A stretch of DNA of 19,783 bases from VHBM01 sp052386635 (GTDB taxonomy: Archaea; Thermoproteota; Nitrososphaeria; Nitrososphaerales; Nitrosopumilaceae): the NCBI GenBank assembly GCA_052386635.1, contig JBQTJY010000038.1, forward strand, positions 1-19,783. The letters run 5' to 3'. The notes beneath the pieces were generated by a model. The model was not told the origin of the DNA, did not search any database, and saw only the letters and a list, made by a program, of their open reading frames with translations. Every line of letters starts with the position of its first letter. Within the stretch, counting starts at the first letter, position 1. The position numbers and the translations under genes were made by a program. This document shows positions 6,378 through 12,613 of this stretch, one piece after another.

Positions 6378-6975
6378 TTATTTTCATTTGTATCAAAGAT
6401 TTGATTGCAGCTAAAAGTTCTTCTTCTGATATTTTATCTTCAGAATACCATATGAAGATGTCTCTAATCCACTCAGGTATTTGTTTTGATTCTGACGTGA
6501 GTAAACCTATACCGTCATTTTGATTTTCTGAACCCGAATTGCTGATTACAATATTTGGTGGTATTTTTGAATTTATTATCGAAAAATTTGCTTTTGTAAT
6601 GGTTCCGCCTGATTCTGACGCAACAAGCATCTCATAGTCACCTACAACTTCACCCTCTTTTTTTATTGAATGCTCATCAACCAAATAGGCTACTGGCATT
6701 CCGTACACACCGTTTCCCTTGTGGTCTGCCAGTATCTCTTTTTCATATATGATTTTTTGAGTTGACAGCTGAGTAATTTGCATGTAAAAATGTCCATCAG
6801 ATGGATCAAAGTTTGTAATTTTTAGATCAGCCCGCAATAATCTATCTTCTTTGGCTATGTCAATTACAGGTTTTCCCAAAAAAGTTATTTCTATAGTTTG
6901 CTCGTCTTCAGCACTAGCTTGTAATACAGTTAAAAACATGATAAGAAATGTAGTTGAATAATAAATTGCCCTCAT
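6367..6975 (-). CDS. Exported protein with thaumarchaeal C-terminal 'IP-W-I' helical domain
   Basis: With ATG at 6975 the product is 202 residues. MRAIYYSTTFLIMFLTVLQASA is a good signal peptide ending just before EDEQ. An upstream ATG (7011) would only add a non-signal leader of 12 residues. The middle (ITFLGKPVIDIAKEDRLLRA, GHFYMQITQLSTQK, GDYEMLVASE) looks like a beta-sandwich of the kind that describes polypeptide or ligand display. The last 37 residues (IPEWIRDIFIWYSEDKISEE then LLAAIKSLIQMKIIEV) match a short helical domain recurring at the end of many thaumarchaeal exported proteins, whose usual form is IP-x-WIKNNAGWWA-...-IxxLIxxGII. Its role is not known. A minus-strand TTTATATAA lies at 6989-6997. 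The zinc-ribbon frame follows with overlap. Confidence 0.7.
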   Translation of the reverse strand: MRAIYYSTTFLIMFLTVLQASAEDEQTIEITFLGKPVIDIAKEDRLLRADLKITNFDPSDGHFYMQITQLSTQKIIYEKEILADHKGNGVYGMPVAYLVDEHSIKKEGEVVGDYEMLVASESGGTITKANFSIINSKIPPNIVISNSGSENQNDGIGLLTSESKQIPEWIRDIFIWYSEDKISEEELLAAIKSLIQMKIIEV

Positions 6976-7112
6976 TAAAAATTGGAGTTTATATAAAGAA
7001 ATAAGTATCATGGAATTTTTTTCAAGTATTTGGATCCGTTATGGATTTTTTAATTGGTCCAAAGTTCCATTTTGGCTTATATTTTATGATAAAAATAGAC
7101 TAGCAAGGGGTT

Positions 7113-7124
7113 GTGCTTAAGCAC
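7113..7124. repeat. Perfect 12-bp palindrome upstream of a TATA-like stretch
   Basis: GTGCTTAAGCAC is self-complementary. It is followed at once by CGTTTTTATAAAAATT (7125-7140), a TATA-like run. The palindrome sits in the largest non-coding gap of this part (6976-7230), in which I see no tRNA or longer reading frame. It may be an operator for a rightward transcript that includes the 39-residue zinc-finger gene. Confidence 0.35.
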
Positions 7125-7230
7125 GTTTTTATAAAAATTAATTATTTTCGATCAAATTAAACAGTTTTTAACATAATTTGACATGTTGTTTATCTTGTAA
7201 TTCTGGCTATAATGTGATGAGGGTGTCAAT

Positions 7231-7350
7231 ATGTCCTTCAGTAAAAGATGCAAATTCTGTGGCCGTGAAATATACTATGAAGGTTTTACGGGAAAAGGAA
7301 AGTTTTACGACGACACCCTCTTTACTCAATTTCATCGATGCCGAAAGTAG
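7231..7350 (+). CDS. 39-residue zinc-finger microprotein
   Basis: ATG at 7231 opens MSFSKRCKFCGREIYYEGFT, followed by GKGKFYDDTLFTQFHRCRK and a stop at 7350. The CKFCGREI knuckle with a later H-x-C (HRC) gives a potential C2HC zinc site. Lys/Arg content is high, as in small nucleic-acid-binding proteins. It ends one base before the end of argS on the other strand. GGCTATAAT at 7206-7214 lies about 21 bases upstream and may be its TATA box. A longer overlapping frame (7178-7420) runs past it in another phase and across the end of argS. That frame lacks a consistent motif pattern and is less likely to be real. Confidence 0.55.
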   Translation: MSFSKRCKFCGREIYYEGFTGKGKFYDDTLFTQFHRCRK

Positions 7351-9228
7351 TTACATTCGTTGCGGAGTTGCAATTCCCAAAAGATCAAGTGCTCGCTCAA
7401 GTGTTAATTTAAAACAATAGACAAGACATAGCCTTTGATTTACAAGATCTTTGTTGTCATTGTCTAGTACAGAAACATGTTCATAAAATGAATTAAAGGA
7501 AACTGCAAGATCATAACAAAATCTTGCAATTACTTTGGGCGATAAGTTGTTTGCAGCATCATTTACACAGATGCCAAATTTTGCAATCATTTTTAAAAGA
7601 TTGATTTCATAATCTGTGCTGAGCATCTCAAATAAAGAATCAAACCTTGGCTCAAATCCTGCCTTTTCTAAGATTCGTGATGCCCTCGCATAAGAGTACT
7701 GCAGATAAGAACAGGTATCTCCCTCTAAGCTCAAAGATTTTTTAAGATCAAACGTAATTATTTTGTCAAGATCCTGCTTTATCATCTCATAGCGGAGTGT
7801 TCCAACCGCAACATCTGTAGCTATTTTTGATAGTGTGTTATTGTCAAGATCCGCGTTTCGTTTTTTTGCTTCCTCAAATATTCTCTTCTCAAGCGATTCA
7901 ATTACCTCATCTGCGTTTATGTAAATCCCCTTTCTTCCAGACATTTGTGTTTGTTTTCCTTCTATTTCATGACCTATTGCCTTTACAGTGTCTGATGAAA
8001 GTGTTACAGTTTCGTAGCTTAGATGCGAATAAGCGTCTTTTTCAGGTTTTAGTTTTGTAATAAGGTTTGTAATTATTTTCTGTAGTCGGGCTTGTCTAGA
8101 ATCAATTACTGTAACTACTTTTTGGCCACTAAACTTTAGTTTTTGATTGTTGTTTTTTTCAAGTGTTGTTTCCCACAATACTGTATCATTTGATTGTATG
8201 CTGTATTTTTTGTAGTAGAATGGATCATCGACTATGCCAAGCTTCCATGCTGCATATGGAATGTCTTTTGCAATGTATGTTGCAACGCCGTTACTTCGAA
8301 CAAGAACCTTGTCCTCTTCTCCTTCTACCTTAATTATCCAGCAGTTTGCGTTTTTTCCTTCCTTTTCAAATTTTACTAGGTTCATTTTCTTTAACGTTTC
8401 AAAAATTTTATCCCAAAGCTTTGAGTGAATTATTTGCGATTCAAAGTTAAGGCAGTCATAGTAAACTCCCATTTTCCAACATGTTTTTAGCTGTTCTGCA
8501 AGTACCTTTCTTGTAATTATACTTGCAAATGGGGCAAGCTCAGAGTTTGGATCTTCAAGATCTTGTAAAACTTTGTGTCGGTATTCAGCAAACTGTTTGT
8601 CAGACTCGTATTTTTCTGTTATCTTGACATACACTTCATCTCCACAGTAATGATCAAATTTTTGTCCAGTTGTAGGAGCTTCAGTAAATCCGCCATACTT
8701 GAAGCCAACTATAATGTCTGCCACTTGGAGACCAGAATCATCAACATAGTTTAGAATCTTGACATCATGGTTTGTTTTTTTTAAAATACGTGCAACTGTG
8801 TCACCTATTACCAAGTTTCTAATATGGCCAATGTGTAGTGCCTTGTTTGGATTAACACTTGTGTGTTCTACTACTACTGATTTTTTTTTGCCAATGTCAA
8901 TACAACCAAAATTTTCATCAAGTGATGATTTTATTATCAGACCGTTTAGTTTTTGGTTTGAATGAAAGTTTAGATATCCTGACTTGTGGGCTTCGGCTTT
9001 TGCTAGATAATTGCCAAGGTACTTTTTGTAATCTTCTGCAAATAGCTGTGCTATATCATATGGTTTTTTTCCAAGTTTTTTTGCAAGCAAAAATGCTACA
9101 TTACATGTAAAATCGCCAAATCCAGGCTTGGCTAATTCCACTACAAACTCTACTTCTTGAAATCCGTGTTGTGTGATGATTTTTTTTATGTTTGACTCTA
9201 TTTCTGAGAGTATTAGTCTAAATGTCAA
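7351..9228 (-). CDS. argS: Arginyl-tRNA synthetase
   Basis: The 625-residue protein is a full-length class I ArgRS that charges tRNA-Arg with arginine in the cytoplasm. Residues 1-100 fit the ArgRS N-terminal additional domain. The HIGH signature is at 132-135 within NPNKALHIGHIRN, and the KMSKS-equivalent is MSGRKG at 429-434. YVDDSGLQ (161-168) is a typical catalytic-core segment. The C-terminal third is the helical DALR anticodon-binding domain (YSYARASRIL) and ends LLGIATPQRM, the usual ArgRS C-terminus. The start is TTG, three bases after the phosphoglycolate phosphatase stop, so the two are one operon. Nothing is truncated. Confidence 0.97.
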   Translation of the reverse strand: MTFRLILSEIESNIKKIITQHGFQEVEFVVELAKPGFGDFTCNVAFLLAKKLGKKPYDIAQLFAEDYKKYLGNYLAKAEAHKSGYLNFHSNQKLNGLIIKSSLDENFGCIDIGKKKSVVVEHTSVNPNKALHIGHIRNLVIGDTVARILKKTNHDVKILNYVDDSGLQVADIIVGFKYGGFTEAPTTGQKFDHYCGDEVYVKITEKYESDKQFAEYRHKVLQDLEDPNSELAPFASIITRKVLAEQLKTCWKMGVYYDCLNFESQIIHSKLWDKIFETLKKMNLVKFEKEGKNANCWIIKVEGEEDKVLVRSNGVATYIAKDIPYAAWKLGIVDDPFYYKKYSIQSNDTVLWETTLEKNNNQKLKFSGQKVVTVIDSRQARLQKIITNLITKLKPEKDAYSHLSYETVTLSSDTVKAIGHEIEGKQTQMSGRKGIYINADEVIESLEKRIFEEAKKRNADLDNNTLSKIATDVAVGTLRYEMIKQDLDKIITFDLKKSLSLEGDTCSYLQYSYARASRILEKAGFEPRFDSLFEMLSTDYEINLLKMIAKFGICVNDAANNLSPKVIARFCYDLAVSFNSFYEHVSVLDNDNKDLVNQRLCLVYCFKLTLERALDLLGIATPQRM

Positions 9229-9231
9229 TTG

Positions 9232-9921
9232 TTAAATCTCCGCAAGTGTTGGAGCAATTTTGCCAAGTGCCTCAATTACACCATCACCTTCTTTTGCAGA
9301 AACTATCATTGATGCGTTTGATTTTACATAGTCAGATGAATTGCCAAGAGCTATGCTCAATGACGCACGCTTAAACAATGGAATGTCAGTTTCGCTATCT
9401 CCAATTGCAATAACATCATCTTTTGTAATAGACAACTTTTTCATTACCTCCTCAAATCCGCTTCCCTTGTCAACCCCTTTTGAATTGATATGATATGCAT
9501 ACATGCTGTCTGTTAATATGACGTTATGTAAAGCCAAAATTTTTCTTCCCTCTTCAATATCAAAAGTTCGCTCAAGTACAACTTCAGTCATTCGTGGAAA
9601 TACTGGTTTTTCTTGCACATTGTCAAGTTTTGAGCTTAGAAATTCAAATGCCTTGACGCATTCTTGTTTTTTTCCAATCAATGTGTGCTCATTTGGTCCA
9701 TATGTAATGCATCCACCATTTTCACCAACCGCTGTTCTTGTTACGCCACCAAAAACTGAAAGCATGTATCCTTCAATAGAAGACCTACCAGACACAAAAA
9801 TGACGTTATGCCCTGCATCCTTTAGATGTCGTAGTGCAGCTAGCGCATCAAGATTGATTGTTCCTCCACCGTTTTCTGTGATGGTTCCATCAATGTCTAT
9901 TGCAAAGGTTTTTTTTCGCAC
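9232..9921 (-). CDS. HAD-family phosphoglycolate phosphatase (archaeal type)
   Basis: This 229-residue protein fits the archaeal phosphoglycolate/sucrose-phosphate-type HAD subfamily with a C2 cap. Motif I is DIDGTIT with nucleophile D9 and acid D11. Motif II is SGR (S44). K152 in KGSGFEE is motif III. Motif IV is GDSETD (D175, D179). It would hydrolyse 2-phosphoglycolate or a related small phosphate ester, removing a toxic by-product. The exact substrate cannot be told from motifs. The start is GTG at 9921. A TATA-like GCTATACGA lies about 20 bases upstream on the minus strand. It is the first gene of a two-gene unit with argS. Confidence 0.88.
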   Translation of the reverse strand: MRKKTFAIDIDGTITENGGGTINLDALAALRHLKDAGHNVIFVSGRSSIEGYMLSVFGGVTRTAVGENGGCITYGPNEHTLIGKKQECVKAFEFLSSKLDNVQEKPVFPRMTEVVLERTFDIEEGRKILALHNVILTDSMYAYHINSKGVDKGSGFEEVMKKLSITKDDVIAIGDSETDIPLFKRASLSIALGNSSDYVKSNASMIVSAKEGDGVIEALGKIAPTLAEI

Positions 9922-10010
9922 AAAACCAAATATCGTATAGCTGATAATAACTGCTACGTAAAATAAGAAAACAAATCATTAAACAAGACAAATCCAGTAT
10001 TTAGCTAGAG

Positions 10011-10232
10011 TTGACGAAAGGAAAGATCAAGGAGATAATAAGCAAGGCAAAATTTGGTGAATGTATGTCTGATTACAAGATAGTTTACAGGGATTTTGAG
10101 AGGTTAGTTGAGATTAGCTTGAACGAGTTTTTAAAAATATCAAATAATTTTGAGGTAATTCCAATGTCAAGAGTCCAAATTATTAAGAAAAAAAATAAAA
10201 TTTTATTTCAAAAAGTAAAAACCACGAGATGA
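10011..10232 (+). CDS. DUF504/UPF0248-family small protein
   Basis: This 73-residue basic protein starts at TTG. The pattern KIKEIISKAKFGE...DYKIVYRDF...LVEISLNEF...VIPMSRVQIIKKKNKILF follows the DUF504/UPF0248 family: an N-terminal helix, a short 'D-Y-E/K-I-Y-R' strand, and a terminal 'IP-x-x-R-I' strand with a basic hairpin. Family members are small archaeal proteins linked by others to RNA metabolism. That role is not shown here. The gene ends five bases before the DRG GTPase, so they are almost certainly co-transcribed. The upstream gap to the divergent phosphatase is about 90 bases with only weak TATA-like sequence. Confidence 0.7.
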   Translation: MTKGKIKEIISKAKFGECMSDYKIVYRDFERLVEISLNEFLKISNNFEVIPMSRVQIIKKKNKILFQKVKTTR

Positions 10233-10237
10233 ATTAA

Positions 10238-11344
10238 TTGGGAATTCCAGAAAAAATAAAGGCCATCCAAGATGAGATGGCAAAAACTCAGATAAACAAG
10301 GCAACAGAGCACCACATTGGCCTTCTCCGCGCCAAGCTTGCAAAGCTTAGACGTGAGCAAGAAGAAAGTAAATCAAAAAAGGGCGGAAGTGTAGAGGGCT
10401 TTGACATTAGAAGGGCAGGAGATGCTACAGTTGTACTGATTGGACTTCCAAGTGTTGGAAAATCGACTTTGCTTAACAAAATAACCGATGCAAAATCCGC
10501 AGTGGGGGCATTCCAGTTTACAACCGTAACAGTGGTGCCCGGTATGATGGAGTACCGCGGAGCTAAAATTCAGATACTTGACTTACCTGGAATCATAAAG
10601 GGTGCATCAAGTGGTAGAGGACTAGGCAAAAGAATTCTCTCTGTTGCAAGAAGTGCAGACCTTGTTTTACTTATTTTGGATGTATTTCAGCCAGAACACC
10701 AAGACCTGCTAAAAAATGAGCTTACAAACATAGGAATCAGACTAGATCAAAATCCGCCAAATATTATAATTGAAAAAACAAATAGCGGAGGCATTAGTGT
10801 TTCACAGATTGTAAGGCTGACTAAAATGTCAGAAGATCTACTAAAAGACATTTTACGAGTTTATGGGTTTACAAATGCTAGAGTGGTAATAAGAGAGGAC
10901 ATTGACTCTGAGCAGCTAGTTGATTATATCTCAGGAAACAAGACATATGCACATTCACTTGCGGTGATAAACAAGATTGATTTGGTTGATAAGAAATTTT
11001 TAAACTCGCTAAAGTCAAAAATAAAATCAGATTTTGTACTGGTTTCAGCAGACTCTGAGCTAAACATTGACGAGCTAAAAGAAAAGATATACCAAAAACT
11101 AAGATTTATCCGAATTTACATGCGCCCAAAAGGAGGCGAAACTGACTATAAGGAGCCACTTATTACACGCAAAGACTCAAGGATTGCCGATGTTTGCAAC
11201 AAGATTCACCGAAACCTCAGAAGGGAGTTTCGCTATGGTCTTGTATGGGGAAAAAGTGTAAAATTTGGTGGTCAACGAGTTGGCATTAATCATGTTTTAG
11301 AAGACGAAGATGTTCTAACTATCATAAAGGCAAGGGGTACGTAA
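10238..11344 (+). CDS. DRG-family GTPase (Obg-HflX-like) with TGS domain
   Basis: The 368-residue protein matches archaeal/eukaryotic DRG (developmentally regulated GTP-binding) proteins. A helical, charged N-terminus (residues 1-50, HHIGLLRAKLAKLRREQEE) precedes the G domain. G1 is GLPSVGKST (69-77), the G2 region includes FQFTTVTVVPG, G3 is DLPG (115-118) and G4 is NKID (245-248). An inserted helical segment lies at about 150-235. A TGS domain occupies about 288-366 (FIRIYMRPKG, VWGKSVKFGGQRVGINHVLED). DRG proteins act with ribosomes in translation. The start is TTG five bases after DUF504. A 58-residue zinc ribbon follows after 11 bases. Confidence 0.93.
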   Translation: MGIPEKIKAIQDEMAKTQINKATEHHIGLLRAKLAKLRREQEESKSKKGGSVEGFDIRRAGDATVVLIGLPSVGKSTLLNKITDAKSAVGAFQFTTVTVVPGMMEYRGAKIQILDLPGIIKGASSGRGLGKRILSVARSADLVLLILDVFQPEHQDLLKNELTNIGIRLDQNPPNIIIEKTNSGGISVSQIVRLTKMSEDLLKDILRVYGFTNARVVIREDIDSEQLVDYISGNKTYAHSLAVINKIDLVDKKFLNSLKSKIKSDFVLVSADSELNIDELKEKIYQKLRFIRIYMRPKGGETDYKEPLITRKDSRIADVCNKIHRNLRREFRYGLVWGKSVKFGGQRVGINHVLEDEDVLTIIKARGT

Positions 11345-11355
11345 GAGCTGAAGTC

Positions 11356-11532
11356 ATGGAACAAGACTATGAAAATAGATGGTGCAAATTTTGCATGACT
11401 AAAACAAAACAGGAAATAGTATATCTTCCAGAAATTCCTACATACAAACGAAGAAGGCAGTACAAGTGTACCGTTTGCGGCCATACAAGCTGGCTGCAAG
11501 GAAGACGTCCTTCTGCTGAAAGCGTCTACTAG
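11356..11532 (+). CDS. 58-residue zinc-ribbon protein downstream of DRG GTPase
   Basis: ATG 11356 gives MEQDYENRWCKFCMTKTKQE then IVYLPEIPTYKRRRQYKCTV, CGHTSWLQGRRPSAESVY and stop. Two CxxC knuckles (C10/C13 and C38/C41) are 24 residues apart, with a basic patch KRRR before the second. This is a zinc ribbon of the size of small ribosomal or transcription-associated proteins. The stop of the DRG gene is 11 bases upstream, so the two form one unit. A role in RNA or ribosome contact is inferred from the partner. Confidence 0.75.
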   Translation: MEQDYENRWCKFCMTKTKQEIVYLPEIPTYKRRRQYKCTVCGHTSWLQGRRPSAESVY

Positions 11533-11539
11533 TTTTTTT
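11533..11539 (+). terminator. T7 run ending the DUF504-DRG-zinc ribbon unit
   Basis: Seven T follow the zinc-ribbon stop directly (TAGTTTTTTTATTGC). Oligo-U is the usual archaeal terminator. The rest of the gap to 11745 is AT-rich, without a gene, tRNA or strong hairpin that I can see. Confidence 0.45.
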
Positions 11540-11745
11540 ATTGCAAATTAGCTAAACATTTGCCATCATGCTATTTTTGCTAGCTAAACAACAAATCAGA
11601 TATCATTTTTGCTTGTAAAATAACCTATGATTATTCAAATATGTTTAGAATAAAATAATAGCAGATCTAATTTTCTCAAATTTCGTAATCCTGGTGATGA
11701 TTACATAAAAAAACTGGACTAAAAATACTCTAAAGCCTAATGAGT

Positions 11746-12132
11746 TTACTGAACATCAGATCTACTATTCCCAAGTTCTATAGCCAAAATGTTTTTGACA
11801 TCTTGTATGACTTGAATCATATTCATATTGACAGTATTTGGTACTATTGTAACCAAAAAGTTTTCTTCTATTACAGAAGATATGGTTATGAGGTCCCTGA
11901 AAACATCTATAGTCATATTAAGACCACCTAAAAGTTTATCATAACCGATAATGCCATAACGCATAGAAATTATACTTGCAATTTCTACTAAATCTGCAAG
12001 CGTAACTATGGTTTTTGTTGGATCAGTTATTACATATTCTATAATATCGCCTTTTTTTTCTATAAGCATTATCGCACAACTTGTTACATTACATGTTTCC
12101 AAAATTTTACTTCTTAACTCTTTAATCTCCAT
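11746..12132 (-). CDS. Roadblock/LC7-like small protein
   Basis: The 128-residue protein begins with a helix (MEIKELRSKILETC), then strand VTSCAIMLIEKKGDIIEYVI, two helices (LADLVEIASIISMRYG), strands MTIDVFRDLITISSVIEEN and FLVTIVPNT, and a final helix. This alpha-beta-beta-alpha-beta-beta-beta-alpha order is the roadblock/longin-like fold, and the FLVTIVPN...MIQVIQDVKNIL ending fits the family's 'L-V-V...lG-x-v' edge strand and last helix. Roadblock proteins regulate small Ras-like GTPases. No such GTPase is adjacent. The assignment is by fold-like pattern, so it is moderate. A TATA-like element lies about 24 bases upstream. Confidence 0.55.
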   Translation of the reverse strand: MEIKELRSKILETCNVTSCAIMLIEKKGDIIEYVITDPTKTIVTLADLVEIASIISMRYGIIGYDKLLGGLNMTIDVFRDLITISSVIEENFLVTIVPNTVNMNMIQVIQDVKNILAIELGNSRSDVQ

Positions 12133-12149
12133 ATTTGTGAGAAAATTAA

Positions 12150-12161
12150 TTCTATATAATA
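12150..12161 (-). promoter_or_regulatory. TATA-like element for the roadblock-like gene
   Basis: The minus strand reads GTTATTATATAGAATT here. It is about 24 bases before the ATG at 12132, giving a nearly leaderless transcript. Confidence 0.4.
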
Positions 12162-12240
12162 ACGATGCACTGTAATTTTGTTAACCAACCCAGCATCATA
12201 ACCTAGCGTATGAATTTTTTGGCTAAAATCACGAACCGGT

Positions 12241-12284
12241 GTGGATACCATTTTTACTGATTATCAGTAAAAATGATTTTCCAC
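12241..12284. repeat. 44-bp imperfect inverted repeat with a perfect 13-bp inner arm
   Basis: The inner arms are CATTTTTACTGAT (12249-12261) and ATCAGTAAAAATG (12263-12275), exact reverse complements with one base between. Outer arms GTGGA (12241-12245) and TCCAC (12280-12284) also pair. It sits between the stop of the 94-residue protein (12294, minus) and the promoter of the roadblock-like gene. It could be a transcript-end hairpin, an operator, or the remains of a small mobile inverted-repeat element. No target-site duplication was seen. Confidence 0.6.
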
Positions 12285-12293
12285 TAGATATTG

Positions 12294-12578
12294 TCAAGAA
12301 AACATTTGGCTTGGTGGAGGTGGAGACTTTCCCTTGCCAGACGTTTTGTCAACTGAAAATTTTCTATTACTTGGAATAACGTATAGTTTTACTGAGGTGT
12401 TTATTGCATAGTGTGGTGTTCCATCAGGATTGGTGTGATTTGTTGCAACACCAGCTCTATCCAGATCCACCTTGACCTTCACTATAGTTCCGTCCTCGAG
12501 CTCAAAAGAAACATGTTCTTGTCCTACTCGTTTGTAGTCAAGCATTTTAAAATCAATTTTGTCTTTTGGTTGACTCAT
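12294..12578 (-). CDS. Small cytoplasmic beta-rich protein of unknown function
   Basis: The 94-residue protein has no signal peptide or membrane segment. It shows alternating hydrophobic strands (HVSFELEDGTIVKVKVDLDR, AINTSVKLYVIPSNRKF) and a Pro/Lys-rich tail (GKGKSPPPPSQMF). The pattern suggests a small beta-barrel or sandwich domain. It lies 35 bases downstream of the collagen-like gene on the same strand. A stretch of AT-rich DNA between them is too short to say whether it has its own promoter. I do not recognise the family. The strong inverted repeat follows its stop. Confidence 0.6.
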   Translation of the reverse strand: MSQPKDKIDFKMLDYKRVGQEHVSFELEDGTIVKVKVDLDRAGVATNHTNPDGTPHYAINTSVKLYVIPSNRKFSVDKTSGKGKSPPPPSQMFS

Positions 12579-12613
12579 GTATCTATTTCCTGACTAGAGT
12601 ATGTTGGTAGCCT

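Noticed and set aside
7178..7420. 80-residue plus-strand frame with CCLSC near its start
   Set aside because: It overlaps the end of argS by 70 bases in antisense. The in-phase CKFCGREI protein at 7231-7350 is a better explanation of this region.
11533..11745. Possible tRNA or small RNA in the gap after the zinc-ribbon gene
   Set aside because: No cloverleaf, CCA end or strong stem was found by eye. Only AT-rich sequence and a T run are present.
12114..12251. Minus-strand 45-residue frame starting in the large inverted repeat
   Set aside because: It runs through the TATA region and into the start of the roadblock-like gene in another phase. Its product (MVSTPVRDFSQKIHTLGYDA and on) shows no convincing motif. 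It is left as an outside possibility.
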